Shown: positions 34,386 through 46,510, numbered from the stretch's first letter. The stretch: DNA of 64,000 nt from Odontesthes bonariensis (GCF_027942865.1 NC_134527.1:1748748-1812747); one strand, 5' to 3'. The notes: generated by a model not told the origin, from the sequence alone. Numbers and translations are program-made.

Positions 34386-34498
34386 TTACTCAAGTAATTA
34401 TTTGGATGAATACTTTTTACTTTTACTTGAGTCATATTATTCTGAAGTAACAGTACTTTTACTTGAGTACACTTTTTGGCTGCTCCACCCACCTCTGG
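34386..34498 (-). mobile_element. End fragment of the AGAGGTGGGTAGAG element
   Basis: gagtcatattattctgaagt then ggctgctccacccacctctg is the reverse complement of 11122-11199. Confidence 0.6.
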
Positions 34499-35100
34499 CA
34501 CTCTTTTTATTGTGCGTAGTTTCCATAAAACAAGAGTTCATATCTACTTGTTTTTGGAGCATCTGCAGCTTCACTTTCTTCAGCCTTAATATTTGAAGCT
34601 TCTCTTGATCCTGAATGAAATCCGACACCCAGAAAATGTCGTGATGAAAGGTGCATGTGAGCTGTTTTTGGTGATTACTTACTCTGTCTGTACCTTCAGA
34701 TTATTATTAGCTGTGAGACTTATGACGACACACACACACAGTGATGATTGCATGTTTGTCCAAACACGTTTCAGACAGAAAAAGTAAACTATTTCTGTTC
34801 CAGGTTCCTCTTATCTCAGCTGAATTATGGTGTCTGAAACACCTTTACTGCTTTCTGTAGTTCCATGTTTTGGTAATTATTACTTTTGTAGTTATATTTT
34901 CTGCTTACATTTCTACAGCAGAATAAAATCAAGCATGTGTTGCATGGCTTTAAATTGCTTTAATCTCTTTAGTGCATATGAAGGATTCCCTGTTTTTACT
35001 CCTGCGCTGCAGCCTTGATTTGTTTTTATTTGTGTTTGTTTCTAATCTTGCAGAGCAGCCAGAATGCAAAAGTCAGCATCAGATACAGATGGCTGTTAAT
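34499..35100. other. Intergenic, AT-rich
   Basis: Nothing recognised. Confidence 0.4.
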
Positions 35101-35763
35101 TAGGGCTGGGCGAGTTAACTCGTTATTATCGCGTTAACTCGTTAATTATTTAACGCCGATAAATATTTTATCGCGCATTAACGCAGGTTTTATTATTTAT
35201 TTTATTATTGTAAAAGTCTGTTGCTCACAGGCTTTTATTTTGTAAAAGTCTGTTGCTCACAGGCTTTTATTTTGTAAAAGTCTGCTGCTGTCTGCTGTGG
35301 AACAGGAAAAGAAAGTAATCGGCGGATCCACCAAACATGGAGAAGGGTACGGAACTTTTACTCGGCCATTTTCATGTTAAAGTTCTTCCAGACGGCGGAG
35401 TCGACAGAACCAAAGTCATCTGTAAACTCTGCCAAGTTGAATTGTCTTCTCAGCGTAGTAGTTCCAGTCTAAAATATCACTTAAAGGCAAAACACACAAC
35501 TGATAGCAGCAAGTCATTCAAGGAAACAGACAGTGGAGCGAGGCTTCTACATAAAAACTACAGAAAGATGCTGATGTTAAAAGTGTGTTTGCACAACAAA
35601 TGTTATGGCACTTTCATTCATATGGCAGCACATTTAGAATAAAGCTAAATGCTAAAAGCTATACACTACTTTTGGATTTGGATTCCGCGTACAAATGCGA
35701 TTAATTAATAATCGTGATTAATCAGGGAAATCATGTGATTAATTAGATTAATGCCCAGCCCTA
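35101..35763 (+). mobile_element. hAT-like element copy D (complete, with BED ORF)
   Basis: The best-preserved copy: TAGGGCTGGGCGAGTTAACT at the left, then two 32-bp units. The 101-codon BED ORF follows at 35337-35642 ([24 protein letters not shown] ... YHLKAKH), and the right end is ATGCCCAGCCCTA. The finger has the CxxC...HxxxxH pattern of hAT transposase N-termini, but the dimerisation and catalytic parts are absent. No clear 8-bp target duplication is visible. Confidence 0.8.
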
Positions 35764-36321
35764 CTTTTCCCCATCAGGGATAACTCGGAGCTGTTTCTGC
35801 CATCGAGGACACGCAGAGAACAGAAACCTTTAGATTCCTGCAGAATGTCATTTGTCTGGTGTCCTTCTTCTTAGCGCTACACCCGGGCACCTCCAGAGTT
35901 TTTCCATTAGTGAGAACCCGTGAAAAGCTTTGTAGTGCATGTGTATGCTTCGGTCTTTAAACTCCCAAATGAGGTCATACTCATATGGGACCGTCCATTT
36001 CTGTTTGCCCAAGAGGCCAGAAGCTGGGGCTGCGAGAGTCCTTTAGCATTTCTTTAGACCCAAGTGGATCGAGTTTGTCCCTGCAGGAACTGTAGAAACG
36101 CATCATCAATTCAAACTTTTATTTGTCTTCAGACTAAAAGAGTTGAATTAACTAACCCAAACCAGCTGAGGTCGAGCAGCTCTGTTTCAAGCTTTCCCTT
36201 TGACCTACAAACTCTTCATCTTATGTCTAAAGCTGAGCCAAGGCAGCCTCAGAAGGCGACTAACTTCAGCTGCTACCATTCATCCCCTGCTCCTTCCAGC
36301 CATCACTCATAAACAATTTGC
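35764..36321. other. Intergenic, nothing recognised
   Basis: No gene-like feature. Confidence 0.4.
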
Positions 36322-37004
36322 TTAAAGGGACAGTTTGCCTCTTCTGACATGAAGCTGTGTAACATCCCATATCAGCAACATCATTTCTGAACATCTTCTT
36401 ACCCCCTGCTGCGTCCTGTGAGCAGAGTTCCAGCCTCGTTTTGGTGTTGATGAAGGTAGTCCGGCTAGTTGGCTGGGGTTTAAAAAACAAAGCGTTTTGC
36501 TTCTCAGAACAATATGCGTTCAACAGAGTAATACATTTGCATCACAAAATGGTTCTCCAGGAAAAAGTCAGACCTCACAATCTCTTGGCCCTATTTTCTC
36601 TCCCTTCGTATCACTGCCTGCTGCCGCCGGCCGACAGCCAGTATGGGATGTCATATTCAATTCATTTTTATTTATATAGCACCAAATACAACAAATGTCA
36701 TCTCAAGTCACTTAGATACTAAAGTCCAATTCAAGCCAATTGGAATTAAATTCATTATAATCATAATTATTTATAAAATAATCCAAATCATTCATATAGA
36801 GCCAATTCATCCGTCTCCACCAGCTGGGGTTTGAGAAGACAGAAAAGAGGGGACAACAAACACTGTAACACCATTCAAAGGATACCTGTTGGAACAGGGA
36901 AACACGAGTTAATGACCACAATAATGTCACATGTACATAATATCATTTGAGAAATTAAACAGGGGAAACAGCTTCATGTCAAAAGAGGAGAACTATCCCT
37001 TTAA
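36322..37004. mobile_element. TTAA palindromic family copy, centre replaced by another repeat
   Basis: TTAAAGGGACAGTTTGCC at the left with a long arm to about 36640. The centre (36650-36955) is a different interspersed repeat beginning caattcatttttatttatat, with a LINE/SINE-like tatatagcacc tail. Only about 40 bp of the right arm is left (cttcatgtcaaaagaggaga ... TTAA at 37004). Confidence 0.7.
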
Positions 37005-37809
37005 ACTCGGTCTACTAATACTCCCGTCTTTATTTAGCAGCTCATATGTAAAGCTGAAAATATCTGAATCCAGCAGAGTTTAAAACACCCTGAAGCCGTA
37101 AACGTGTCGGTTGCTGTGTTTACAGCAGACATTCCTGCCTGTTTTCCTCCAAACTTTCTCATTACATCAGGCAGGAATTAAGCTGTCAGACATGACTCAA
37201 ACCCAAAACACACACCTGGCCGAGCTGAGGCCGAAGCACACTCACACAGAGAAGGTGAAGCCGTGTTGTTACTGCGTGGTTACCGCGATTACCGCGTGGT
37301 TACCGCGTGGTTACCGCGTGGTTACCGCGTGGTTACCGCGTGTCACAGTGACGCCCTTTAACCCCACAGGAGTGATGTCATCTGGTCTCCACCCTGCTGT
37401 GCGTCACGATGACACGAAAAGACACAAACTCAGACACAACAAGACGTTTCTGTTCACTGAGCCGACGCTCTGAGGATCATCGTCGATCTGAGACAACAGA
37501 GCGCAGCGTTGTCCAACCAGGGCCTGAGAAGCGTTTCCTCCAGTTTCCTCCAGAGCATTGCACACATGGCAAAGACACAGCTCTGGTTCACAGTGTTTGA
37601 AAATAATAGAGTTTAAGGTCCAATCAGAAAGAAGCATCTTAATCCAGGCTGAGACCTGAGTTTTCTCACCTGATGAGAGGGTCAGAGTGCCAGATTATGT
37701 GATGAAAGAGGCAGAAATTCTCAAAGCTTTCCGTCATTCACGACCTTTGTGACGTAATGGCCGAAGAAAAGTGGTGAAAATAAAGATATAACTGGCCCGT
37801 GGAAATGGA
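37005..37809. other. Intergenic with a short minisatellite
   Basis: 37275-37342 holds about six units of gtggttaccgc(g). The rest is not recognised. Confidence 0.5.
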
Positions 37810-37810
37810 G

Positions 37811-39142
37811 GCATGGGCTGTGTTCCAAACCGCATACTTCTCCTACTACTCCTACTAACTTTCTGAGTTAGTATGCGAGTTTGAGTAAGCAGAAGTTCCC
37901 GGATGCATACTAGATTCTCTGAAATGTTGGGTATGCATCATGAGGTTACTACTCATACTCAAACTACCCAAGACGCATTTCGTGGGAACAAAATGGTGAA
38001 CAGCCGGTATTTTGTCAGGTTTTCAACACGTTGGGGATCTAAACGACTACTTTCTCACCTGAAAATGTTTCAAATGTTGCTAAAGTTTACAGAGTTTAGA
38101 GCTTAAGGGAAATCAGCTTCAGGCCGGCTGATTTCGGCTCGGACAGGAGCGAAATGCATTGTGGGTGAACGCTCTGCATACTGTCTGATCGATGAGTATG
38201 TAGTTTGTAGTATGCAGTATGTAGTATGTTACATACTACATACTGTATGTAGTATGGAAGTATGTAGTATGTAGTATTTAGTACGTAGTACGTAGTATGT
38301 AGTATGCAGTACGTAGTACGTAGTATGTAGTATGCAGTACGTAGTATGGAAGTATGTTTTATGTAGTATGTAGCATGTAGTACGTAGTACGTAGTACGTA
38401 GTACGTAGTATGGAAGTATGTTTTATGTAGTATGTAGCATGTAGTACGTAGTACGTAGTACGTAGTATGGAAGTATGTTTTATGTAGTATGTAGCATGTA
38501 GTACATAGTACGTAGTACGTAGTATGGAAGTATGTTTTATGTAGTATGTAGCATGTAGTACATAGTACGTAGTATGTAGTATGTAGTATGTAGCATGTAG
38601 TATGTAGTACGTAGTACGTAGTACATAGTATGTAGTATGTAGCATGTAGTACGTAGTACGTAGTACGTAGTACGTAGTATGGAAGTATGTTTTATGTAGT
38701 ATGTAGCATGTAGTACGTAGTACGTAGTACGTAGTACGTAGTATGGAAGTATGTTTTATGTAGTATGTAGCATGTAGTACATAGTACGTAGTACGTAGTA
38801 TGGAAGTATGTTTTATGTAGTATGTAGCATGTAGTACATAGTACGTAGTATGTAGTATGTAGTATGTAGCATGTAGTATGTAGTACGTAGTACGTAGTAC
38901 GTAGTATGTAGCATGTAGTACGTAGTACGTAGTATGTAGTTTGTAGCATGTAGTATGTAGCATGTAGTACGTAGTACGTAGTACGTAGTATGTAGTATGT
39001 AGCATGTAGTATGTAGTACGTAGTACGTAGTACGTAGTATGTAGCATGTAGTACGTAGTACGTAGTATGTAGTTTGTAGCATGTAGTATGTAGCATGTAG
39101 TACGTAGTACGTAGTACGTAGTATGCGGTTTCGAACACAGCC
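37811..39142. mobile_element. GGCTGTGTTCGAAACC family, copy 3 (both ends, expanded array)
   Basis: Ends ggctgtgttccaaaccgcat (37811) and atgcggtttcgaacacagcc (39142) are flanked on both sides by ATG, a possible 3-bp target duplication. The body is inverted relative to copy 1. The subterminal heptamer array, only about 70 bp in copy 1, is about 930 bp here. There is no transposase. Confidence 0.85.
38195..39125. repeat. GTAGTAC/GTAGTAT/GTAGCAT heptamer array
   Basis: Heptamers in several variants form higher-order units marked by ggaagtatgttttatg, seen at 38348, 38412, 38469, 38526, 38681, 38745 and 38802. A second pattern containing gtagtttgtagcatg is doubled near 38935 and 39068. Minus-strand open frames made of YVLRTTYYMLHTT are artefacts. 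Confidence 0.95.
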
Positions 39143-39665
39143 ATGATCTCAGACTGATCAGAAACTGTGGTCTAATGCAGCCTCCGCTGTACAGTGGGAC
39201 CCCATTCTTAGATAGTTGGTGGTAGTTTTGGACCGTTTCTAAAGGCTGACGGTGAAAACTGGCATTAAGAAAGGAGCCAATCGGTTCATTCTGTCCAGTG
39301 AACGTGTGTTCAAATAGACTTCTTGTGGGGTAAAAATGGGATAACCAGAAAGACTGAGGTTCTCTCATGTTGGTTTGAGAGAAAAAAGCATGAAAAAAGC
39401 CAAAGTATGTGCACCGACTTCAGCTGCCGTTGCTTTAAAGGCGGAACGTGTCGACACCAAACAATCTCACTGAGTCTTTCTCAATTCAGACCCGACTAAA
39501 GTTTGGGAAACAGAACATCATCTGGTGATTTGTTAAGGTCACAGTTATGGTTCACGGGTATCGATTTACTTTTGATCCCCAACGGGAAGTCAGGAATACT
39601 TCCTGAAGATGGTGAAGATTCTCATCATCCAGGTCATGGTGATCATGAGCTTTCTCTTTTGAGGA
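39143..39665. other. Intergenic, nothing recognised
   Basis: No domain-bearing ORF. Confidence 0.4.
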
Positions 39666-40318
39666 CACTCAGTGGGGTCACATGGCTCTGAAAGGATCGG
39701 ATTATTGGCTAAATTACAATCAGACTGAGTTATTAAGTGCATGTAGACACCTTAATCTGACTAAGAACTGGATCGGATCGGATTATTGGCTAAATTACAA
39801 TCAGACTGAGTTATTAAGTGCATGTAGACACCTTAATCTGACTAAGAACTGGATCGGATGGGATTCAGACCCCGAGATAACTGGGTTGAAAGTCACTCTA
39901 AACCTGCTTGTAGACGCTGAAGCACGTGGTGAATCAGACTTTGCGTTCTGCGCATGCTCCAGATGTTTTCCCGGGGTCGTGACCCGGAAGTCAAAGGAGA
40001 CGATATTCCTGTTGTTGTCGCCGTCAGAAAGAAACAAACAACGCGATGGAGAATGCTCCGTTGGGCATCGAGTTTGTGCAACAAGCAGCTCATCACAGAC
40101 CAAATGTAGAGGGACGTAGCTTCATCTGGCTCTGCGTTCTCCATCTTTCTCCAACGCCTGAGTTTGTTGTTGTTGTTGGTGGTGAAGAGGTCAACAGGAA
40201 GTGGCTCTATGAGCAACAGCTGGAATGGGTACAGCGCCACCTATCATACCGGGCTATGACACGCTTTGTGCCTCTGATCCCATTCATTCACCGCCATATA
40301 TCCCAGGAGAATTAGCCA
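39666..40318. mobile_element. CACTCAGTGGGGTC family, copy 3 (with 81-bp tandem duplication)
   Basis: Left terminus at 39666. The segment from ggatcggattattgg (39694) is repeated from 39775, an 81-bp tandem duplication absent from copy 1. The conserved minus-strand frame (40240-39893) is intact. There is no right inverted terminus: the sequence leaves the element after 'tatcccaggagaatt'. Confidence 0.75.
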
Positions 40319-40964
40319 GCTGTAGCTGTAATGGAATTACTCTCACCGTGTAACCCACCAGTGTTTCGGTCTCTCTCCTTCTGATCTTCTCTCCTCTGCC
40401 CACAGTTAAAGCCCTCGGCCTCTTCTACCCCTCGTACTCCTCCTCCGCTCTGCTTCTGCCCTGAGGGGGGCTGATGTGTTTTTAAGGAAAGGAGCAGATT
40501 ATTGGCGGTGAGATCAGCCAGATGCTGCCGGGCAGATTTTAAACTCGTGTTTATATTTATATACATCGTCATTAGTATCATTCTGCTAACCTCCATTTAC
40601 TCCGAGCGCCACGGCGCTCCGGGCCCAACGCAGCGAGAACCGAGTGAAGAGAACAAGAAGTGAAACTGTGCGGTTTGCATCTGGGTCAGAGGATGAACAG
40701 ATTCATCAGCAGCAGAAATCAGAAAAGAAGCGTCTGAACGGAAGAAAAGAAGAAAAGGATCTGATCTGAGGAGAAACACGAGGTGGACGCTGCTCATCTT
40801 TCACCTCTGGAGCTCTAAAACGGCAAAAAGTCTCATGATCACACAGACTGGGGGATATTATATATATATAATATATACAGTACAGTAGCCTCAGATATAT
40901 GATTATTCTATAACATAAAGATATGTTGAATAAATGTTCGGAGCCTTTAAAGTAAATCTCTGTA
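40319..40964. other. Intergenic with (TA)n
   Basis: (TA)n at 40857-40876; nothing else recognised. Confidence 0.4.
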
Positions 40965-41130
40965 ATCAAATCAAATTTGTTTATTTATATAGCACATTTC
41001 ATGTACAAACAATTCAAAATGCTTTACATAAAATAAAAGTATTGCAGCAGGGAGTGGAAGAAGCATTAAAATACATAAAAGAATAAAAAGAGAAACAAAT
41101 AAAATCATTTTAATTAATTTTTTTAAAAAA
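40965..41130 (-). mobile_element. L2-like LINE 3' tail
   Basis: Starts (aaatc) and continues tttatttatatagcacattt, catgtacaaacaattcaaaa, tgctttacataaaataaaag, as at 5430-5580. Confidence 0.8.
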
Positions 41131-41164
41131 AGCTCATCTGTAGTTAAAGAATAAATTCTAAAGG

Positions 41165-41870
41165 TAGTTCATGACTTCCACATTTAATACACATACGACT
41201 GTATGTTTGGGTCTGGTGCATCGGCTCCCCAAGATGCAGAACTCCAAGATAAAATATTAAAGAGTTATGGAAAGGGACACGAGGCTGCCGTCTCTTATTC
41301 TATGATGATTCGGTCTCTTGGCCCATTTCAGCCCTGCAGAAGACGTGGGAAAGGGATCTGAACCTGACATGTAGGGATGAAGACTGGAACAGAATCTGTA
41401 AAAATATTAAAGTAGTTTCAAGGGATGCAAAAGTGCGCAAAATTATACATCGCTTCCAGATTATTTAGATTAGGATTATTACCCACATCAAGTCTGAGGA
41501 AGGTAGCTTAGTTCATGTTTTATGGTCATGTGATAAAGTCCAACTATTTTGGACCAATATTTATGATAACTTGTGTGAGATTGCAGAGATACAAATGCCA
41601 TTTAGCCCCAGATTATTTATTCTGGGTGATCTTTCAGTTCTGACAGGACAGGATAAACATATCAAAAGTTATATCCAAACCAGCATCATGACTGGCAGAC
41701 CAGTACTCATCAGGGGATGGAAGACGGAGGGGTGGCCTAACTTCTAGAGTGGGCTGTGGAGATGCCACCAGTTGCAGCATTTGAAAAAATGTCATATAAA
41801 CGACCGGGCAGACTGGATCTATATGAAGCAAAGTGGGGCAAATACTTTTTAAAGGGCTCCTGAAAGGGTT
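41165..41870 (+). pseudogene. L1-like LINE ORF2, C-terminal fragment
   Basis: The + strand reads, across frames, WERDLNLTCRDEDWNRICKN, then KVRKIIHRFQII, a stop, LVHVLWSCDKVQLFWTNIYD, FSPRLFILGDLS, and finally SYKRPGRLDLYEAKWGKYF. Order and wording fit the C-terminal part of a fish L1 ORF2 (the HxxWxCxKVQxFW block). Multiple stops and shifts make it a pseudogene. It is a different subfamily from the 5-kb fragment. Confidence 0.7.
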
Positions 41871-42840
41871 CATATGGTGGAGAGATGCAAGTTTTAAGTA
41901 GTGGTGGATAAATACATAACAGTGCTTCTTCTTATTGTTATTTAATTTATTTTCTGTTAACCAATTATTTCTCTGACGTAGCACTTATTTTACTCATTGG
42001 ATGTATCGACCTTGTTTGGAGCTATTTTCTGTGTCTAATTTTGTTGTAGTTCATTTATTCGTTGTCTACATTGATGCCAACAGTGTAGCTACATGAAGGA
42101 GCACAGTAGTAGATGTTGGTAACCAAGAAGGGATCAGCGTGGATGGTGGTGGCTTGGCTTACTGTTGTTATTGTATTGCTGAAATAATGAAAATAAAAAA
42201 TATTAATCACAAAAATGCACGTATGACTGTGAAAGCACAGCTTTTACATCTTTAATGAATGTAGGAGTTAAATAACTCCACTTTTGTATGTTTAGTTTGA
42301 TATTTCATGTCATTTTTAAGGGATTTTTTTTATTTTTTTCCTGGAAGTTTTGTTTGTTTGATGCAGATAAAAGAGGTTTTATTCTGATTTAACATTTTAT
42401 ATTCTGTGAGTGATCAGAACAGCTTACATTAGCCTAACCTGTGTTACACGTTTTCTGTGTAAAATGTGAAATAAAGAATGCTCTGTGAACATAAAGACTG
42501 GAGCAAACCGAGTGTTACCTCCAGCAGCAGTGCATGCTGGGAGCAGTGGGTCATCAGGTGCTGCCTAATGAGAGCGGTCAGCCTGCAGCCGGAGGCGCTT
42601 CTCTGGGTGGACGGGCCGACCTTGTGTTCGGCCTCAGGGTCGCAGCTTCAGACAAAACATGTCCACCTGGATCCAGCTCAGCTGCACAGAGTTGACCTGA
42701 GGAGGGTCCAGGTCACCAGGAGACATGAAACCCCACCGAGAAGCCCCCCGAGCCGTTACCGGGGCTGCCAGAAAGCCCACAGAATCACTTACAGTCCACA
42801 TGTTTCATCGTCTAATGGCAGAAATAAAACGTGGTAATAA
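41871..42840. other. Intergenic, no gene seen
   Basis: A 119-codon open frame at 42478-42837 has no recognisable domain. Confidence 0.4.
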
Positions 42841-43262
42841 TACAGTGAACACATGTTCCAGCCCTGGTGGCAGAACTACTATATCACCTTGACACTTTAA
42901 CTACAATGTCACTTTAATCACATTGTCATTTTAATTTTATCGACGCCTTATTTTTATTTATTTGTTTATTTATTTTTTATTTATTTGCGAAATATTTTAT
43001 CTATTTTATTTTATTTTTATTTATTTATTTATTTTTATTTATTTGCTAAATATTTTATTTATTTTTATTTATTTGCGAAATACTTTATTTTTTATTTATT
43101 TTTTTATTTGCTAAATATTTTATTTATTTATTTTGTGTCACCCCCTTTTGTGTTTTTATTTTCTTTGTGATTCCATTTTCTTGCTCTCCTTTTAATGTAC
43201 CGCTCTTCGCCCTTCTAATTGCCCTTCGGGGATAAATAAAGTTTTTCTGATTCTGAAACCTC
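42841..43262 (+). mobile_element. LINE 3' UTR/tail (Rex1/L2-style) with (TTTA)n
   Basis: 42950-43130 is a degenerate (TTTA)n tract. 43215-43255 reads ttgcccttcggggataaata then aagtttttctgattctga, the typical 3' terminus of fish CR1/Rex1-group LINEs. Confidence 0.6.
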
Positions 43263-44050
43263 CCAAAAAAAAGCTGCAGGAGCTATTTGTTATTTTTGTA
43301 ATATTTGGCTCACTTATTATTTAGTTATCTTTTGGGGGTTTAGTTTGGGGGATACACCTTTTGTGGTTGTTTATGATATTTAGTATTGTTTGAGTTTGAT
43401 TATGCTTTTATTTTGAAAGCACTGGTTAGCTGGGGGGCACTGGGAGAGTTTATTTAGATGAGCAGGCACCTGGGAGGGCTGATAGTTTTTATCAGGGCAA
43501 GAGAGGCAGCAAAGACCGATTGTTCTTTGTTTGTTTGTTTGGTTAGAGAAATAAACCTAAAGAAAACTCGTTTTTTTACTCATGTTACCTGCGTAAATTC
43601 ACTCCCTAGGTGTCTCAGTGGCCGTTTGATTTCATTTAGTTTATTACGGTTTTGACATTTTTTTGTTTTGATTATTGACACAAGAGGATGAACAGCCACT
43701 ATAAAGGCCATTTATGACGGATGCATCATTACGCTGTCAGAATATCACCTTCCACTGACTTTTTGTGCCTTTTCAGTAAACTTTTGCTCTTAAATTCAGC
43801 ATTTATTCACATATTTATAATGAACCAAGATTCATAGCTGATGTACAGTAAAAATAAAACTGTTTCAGTCATCAAACCAGCAACAGTCTGCCTCTCTGCT
43901 TTCCTTTTGACCATCAGGCCAAACTGACTCACAGCTCTGTGCTGCCACCTGCTGGCAGGAAGCTGCATTTCTACATCTACTTCCCCTCTCTGATGGAAAA
44001 GTTACACCATTTTGGTTTTCTAACTTAACTGAATTGGATGAAAATAACAT
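43263..44050. other. Intergenic, not recognised
   Basis: No gene seen. 43290-43640 has the T/G-rich look of an LTR but no paired copy, so I do not call it. Confidence 0.35.
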
Positions 44051-44660
44051 AATTGAGTTTAAGCACAAGTTTAACCAATAAAAAAAAAATACAAAGTTAG
44101 AAAAACAGCAGCAACTAAATCACTTTTAATCTGAATCTGCTGCTCAGTAGGACTCTGTTAGAGTAACTGTCATCATCTCTACCTTGTATTTTTAAGATTC
44201 AGTAAGAACTAGAGCTTCTTAAGTAAAATTAAACATTTTATTAATACATGAATTATGGTGGAAGAGTAAGTTTTACTTAGGTTTCCTCATACAATTTAAA
44301 TGTTTAATAGTTGTATGTGCATAAACCTAGAAATACTACATAAACTTTACTCTGAAAGTGTATCGTTAAAATCTACTAAGTTACTTCATAACAGCAAATA
44401 CTACAGATATATAAAATTTACTTAAAATTTTGAGTAAAATGATGTTCCTGCCTATGAAAAACAAGTAGACTTCATTTGTTTAAATAAATATAACTTAAAA
44501 CTTAGATGTAATTAAGTAAATTTTACTTAATATTTTCAAAACTGTTATGTTTTATGGTGAGTAAAATTTACTTGATGTTGCAGAATTAAATATTACTTGA
44601 ATCATTTGAGTGCAAATACAAAGGGTTTTTTAAGTAAATCTTATGAGTTGTTTTTTTCGG
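44051..44660. repeat. AT-rich sequence dense in ACTTAA/AAGTAAA motifs
   Basis: Short inverted words such as aagtaaattttacttaa and gtaaaatttacttga recur at 44220, 44430, 44510, 44570 and 44630. It looks like an old MITE or its relics. Confidence 0.45.
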
Positions 44661-44957
44661 TGCTTAAAAAGCTTAAAAAGCTGTTGATTGATCCATTTTT
44701 CACTGATTGCTTTACATTAAGCCACATTTAAACACTCTGTTACAGCAGAGTTTGAGTTGTGCAGGCGGAGCAGTTTGCACACAAACACCAATAAATGCAT
44801 CAGAGGCCACATGGGCTGAAAATCAGGAGGTTTAATCATTTAAATGAAGACGAGCTGTTGGGTTTGTGCCTGAAATAGTTTGACCAGCAGACCCTCCATG
44901 TATCAGAGGAGTCTCCCACATACGGTAACTTGGGGCCAACTCTTAATTTTCTTTCTT

Positions 44958-45279
44958 ACGGAGCCCCTAAAGGGATATGGAGGGATTTTTTTTTTTGCAA
45001 AAGTTTTTTTCCCACGTCAGTGAACCGGAAGTAAAACAGACATTTCAGATGTCTCTCACTTATGTCAAAGCCATGTCTACGTGCAAGAACGGATTTGATG
45101 CCTTTATATGTTAGGCCACTACTAAAATAGAAAGCAATAAACTTCTCCCACAGATGATGGGTAGGATCCTCCATCGCTGTGTCTGTTTTACTTCCGGTTC
45201 ACTGACGTGGGAAAAAAACTTTTTGCGAGATCTCGCCAAAAAAAAAATCCCTCCAGGTCCCTTTAGGGGCTCCGTACTT
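44958..45279 (-). mobile_element. MITE (ACGGAGCCCCTAAAGGGA ends) holding the N-terminus of a TE integrase-like protein
   Basis: Left acggagcccctaaaggga and right tccctttaggggctccgt begin inverted arms of about 85 bp (including cccacgtcagtgaaccggaa and gtaaaacagaca). From ATG 45174 the minus strand reads MEDPTHHLWEKFIAFYFSSG, LTYKGIKSVLARRHGFDISE, RHLKCL. This resembles the helix-turn-helix start of integrase-like proteins encoded by some fish DNA transposons. The frame then runs into the opposite arm, so the rest of the protein was deleted. Confidence 0.7.
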
Positions 45280-46204
45280 TTCTTTTCTTCTGGCCAACGT
45301 CCCATAAACCCAAACTCTATGGAGTGTGCGGATCGTGATGTTCCCACCCGGGTTTCCCTTCTCCTTCAGGGAGGTGGAAAGCTAGCTTTGGTCCCTCTGT
45401 TGCTTCCCTGGTTATTGCCCTTCTTGCCCACTCTGGGAGTTTTGGTGGAGGATTTTTTTGTGGTACCATCCATGATGGATTTAGTGCAACATGGTGATTA
45501 TAATCAAGGATATTTCTTTTAATTTCCTTTCAATGATGGGACCTAAACAAATTTATAAAACCCAAAGAAGTCAACCCTGAAGCCCAAAGCAGAAGAAAAC
45601 TGATTCACAGTCCAGGGTGGGCACAGAGGAGAAAACTTCTGAATATCTTGAGTCGCTCTCCATCGGTTCATCGAGCAGCTTTTCAGGAGTTTTCTTTGCT
45701 TAAATGCATCCAGTTTATTGGGAAAAAAGTGGAGAAATAAATCACTGAGAGCAAACTCATCTTTAATCATCAGTTTTTTACTAATATTCTGGAAAAAATG
45801 CGTCCACACATGTAAGGTAAACCTGCATTTCAGGTGTTCGTGGCTCCTCCTCAGAGTCTGCAGGCCCAGAGCGTCCATCAGGGAACAGGTGGAGCATAAA
45901 TATGCAGATTATATGGAGAGAGAGCACACTGTAGAAACCAGAGGAGGTTTAAATGTGGAACATTTACTCCCAAAGCCCACATCAGAGTCTTAGAAAAGTG
46001 CAAAACATAGATGTGCTTCGGTGTTGGTGAGCAGAAGGGACACATCCGTCCCGTCTTTGGGAAGTTCGGAGCTTAAGTCACATCGTGAGCCGACTTAGAA
46101 GCAGCTTTGGGATGTTTCAGGAGAGTTAAGATCTGTGGAAAAACAAATCCAGGGTGCCGGTTTCAGTCGAAAGTTACTGATCTACAAAAGCCATTTCACT
46201 GCAA
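45280..46204. other. Intergenic / downstream of thap1
   Basis: No convincing exon. May include thap1 3' UTR near its right side. Confidence 0.4.
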
Positions 46205-46510
46205 CCCAAACACACAGAAAGGAGCCAGATGTGCTGCAGATGTTCACCCAAACACACAGAAAGGAGCCAGATGTGGTGCAGATGTTCACCCAAACACACA
46301 GAAAGGAGCCAGATGTGGTGCAGATGTTCACCCAAACACACAGAAAGGAGCCAGATGTGGTGCAGATGTTCACCCAAACACACAGAAAGGAGCCAGATGT
46401 GGTGCAGATGTTCACCCAAACACACAGAAAGGAGCCAGATGTGGTGCAGATGTTCACCCAAACACACAGAAAGGAGCCTGATGTGGTGCAGATGTTCGCC
46501 CAAACAGAAC
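46205..46510. repeat. 42-bp minisatellite, seven units
   Basis: Seven units of exactly 42 bp begin with ccca at 46205, 46247, 46289, 46331, 46373, 46415 and 46457, plus a partial eighth. The first unit differs by one base (gtgctgcag) and the last by two. Because 42 is divisible by three, several frames stay open on both strands; I regard these as non-coding. It ends about 60 bp past the thap1 stop codon, in the likely 3' UTR or flank. Confidence 0.95.

Noticed and set aside
38229..39368. 379-codon minus-strand frame rich in YYVLRTT/MLHTT
   Set aside because: Direct translation of the GTAGTAC heptamer array inside a TIR element.
42478..42837. 119-codon plus-strand frame
   Set aside because: No domain, no conserved-looking segment, flanked by LINE sequence.
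43290..43650. LTR-like segment
   Set aside because: No second LTR, primer binding site or gag/pol remnant nearby.
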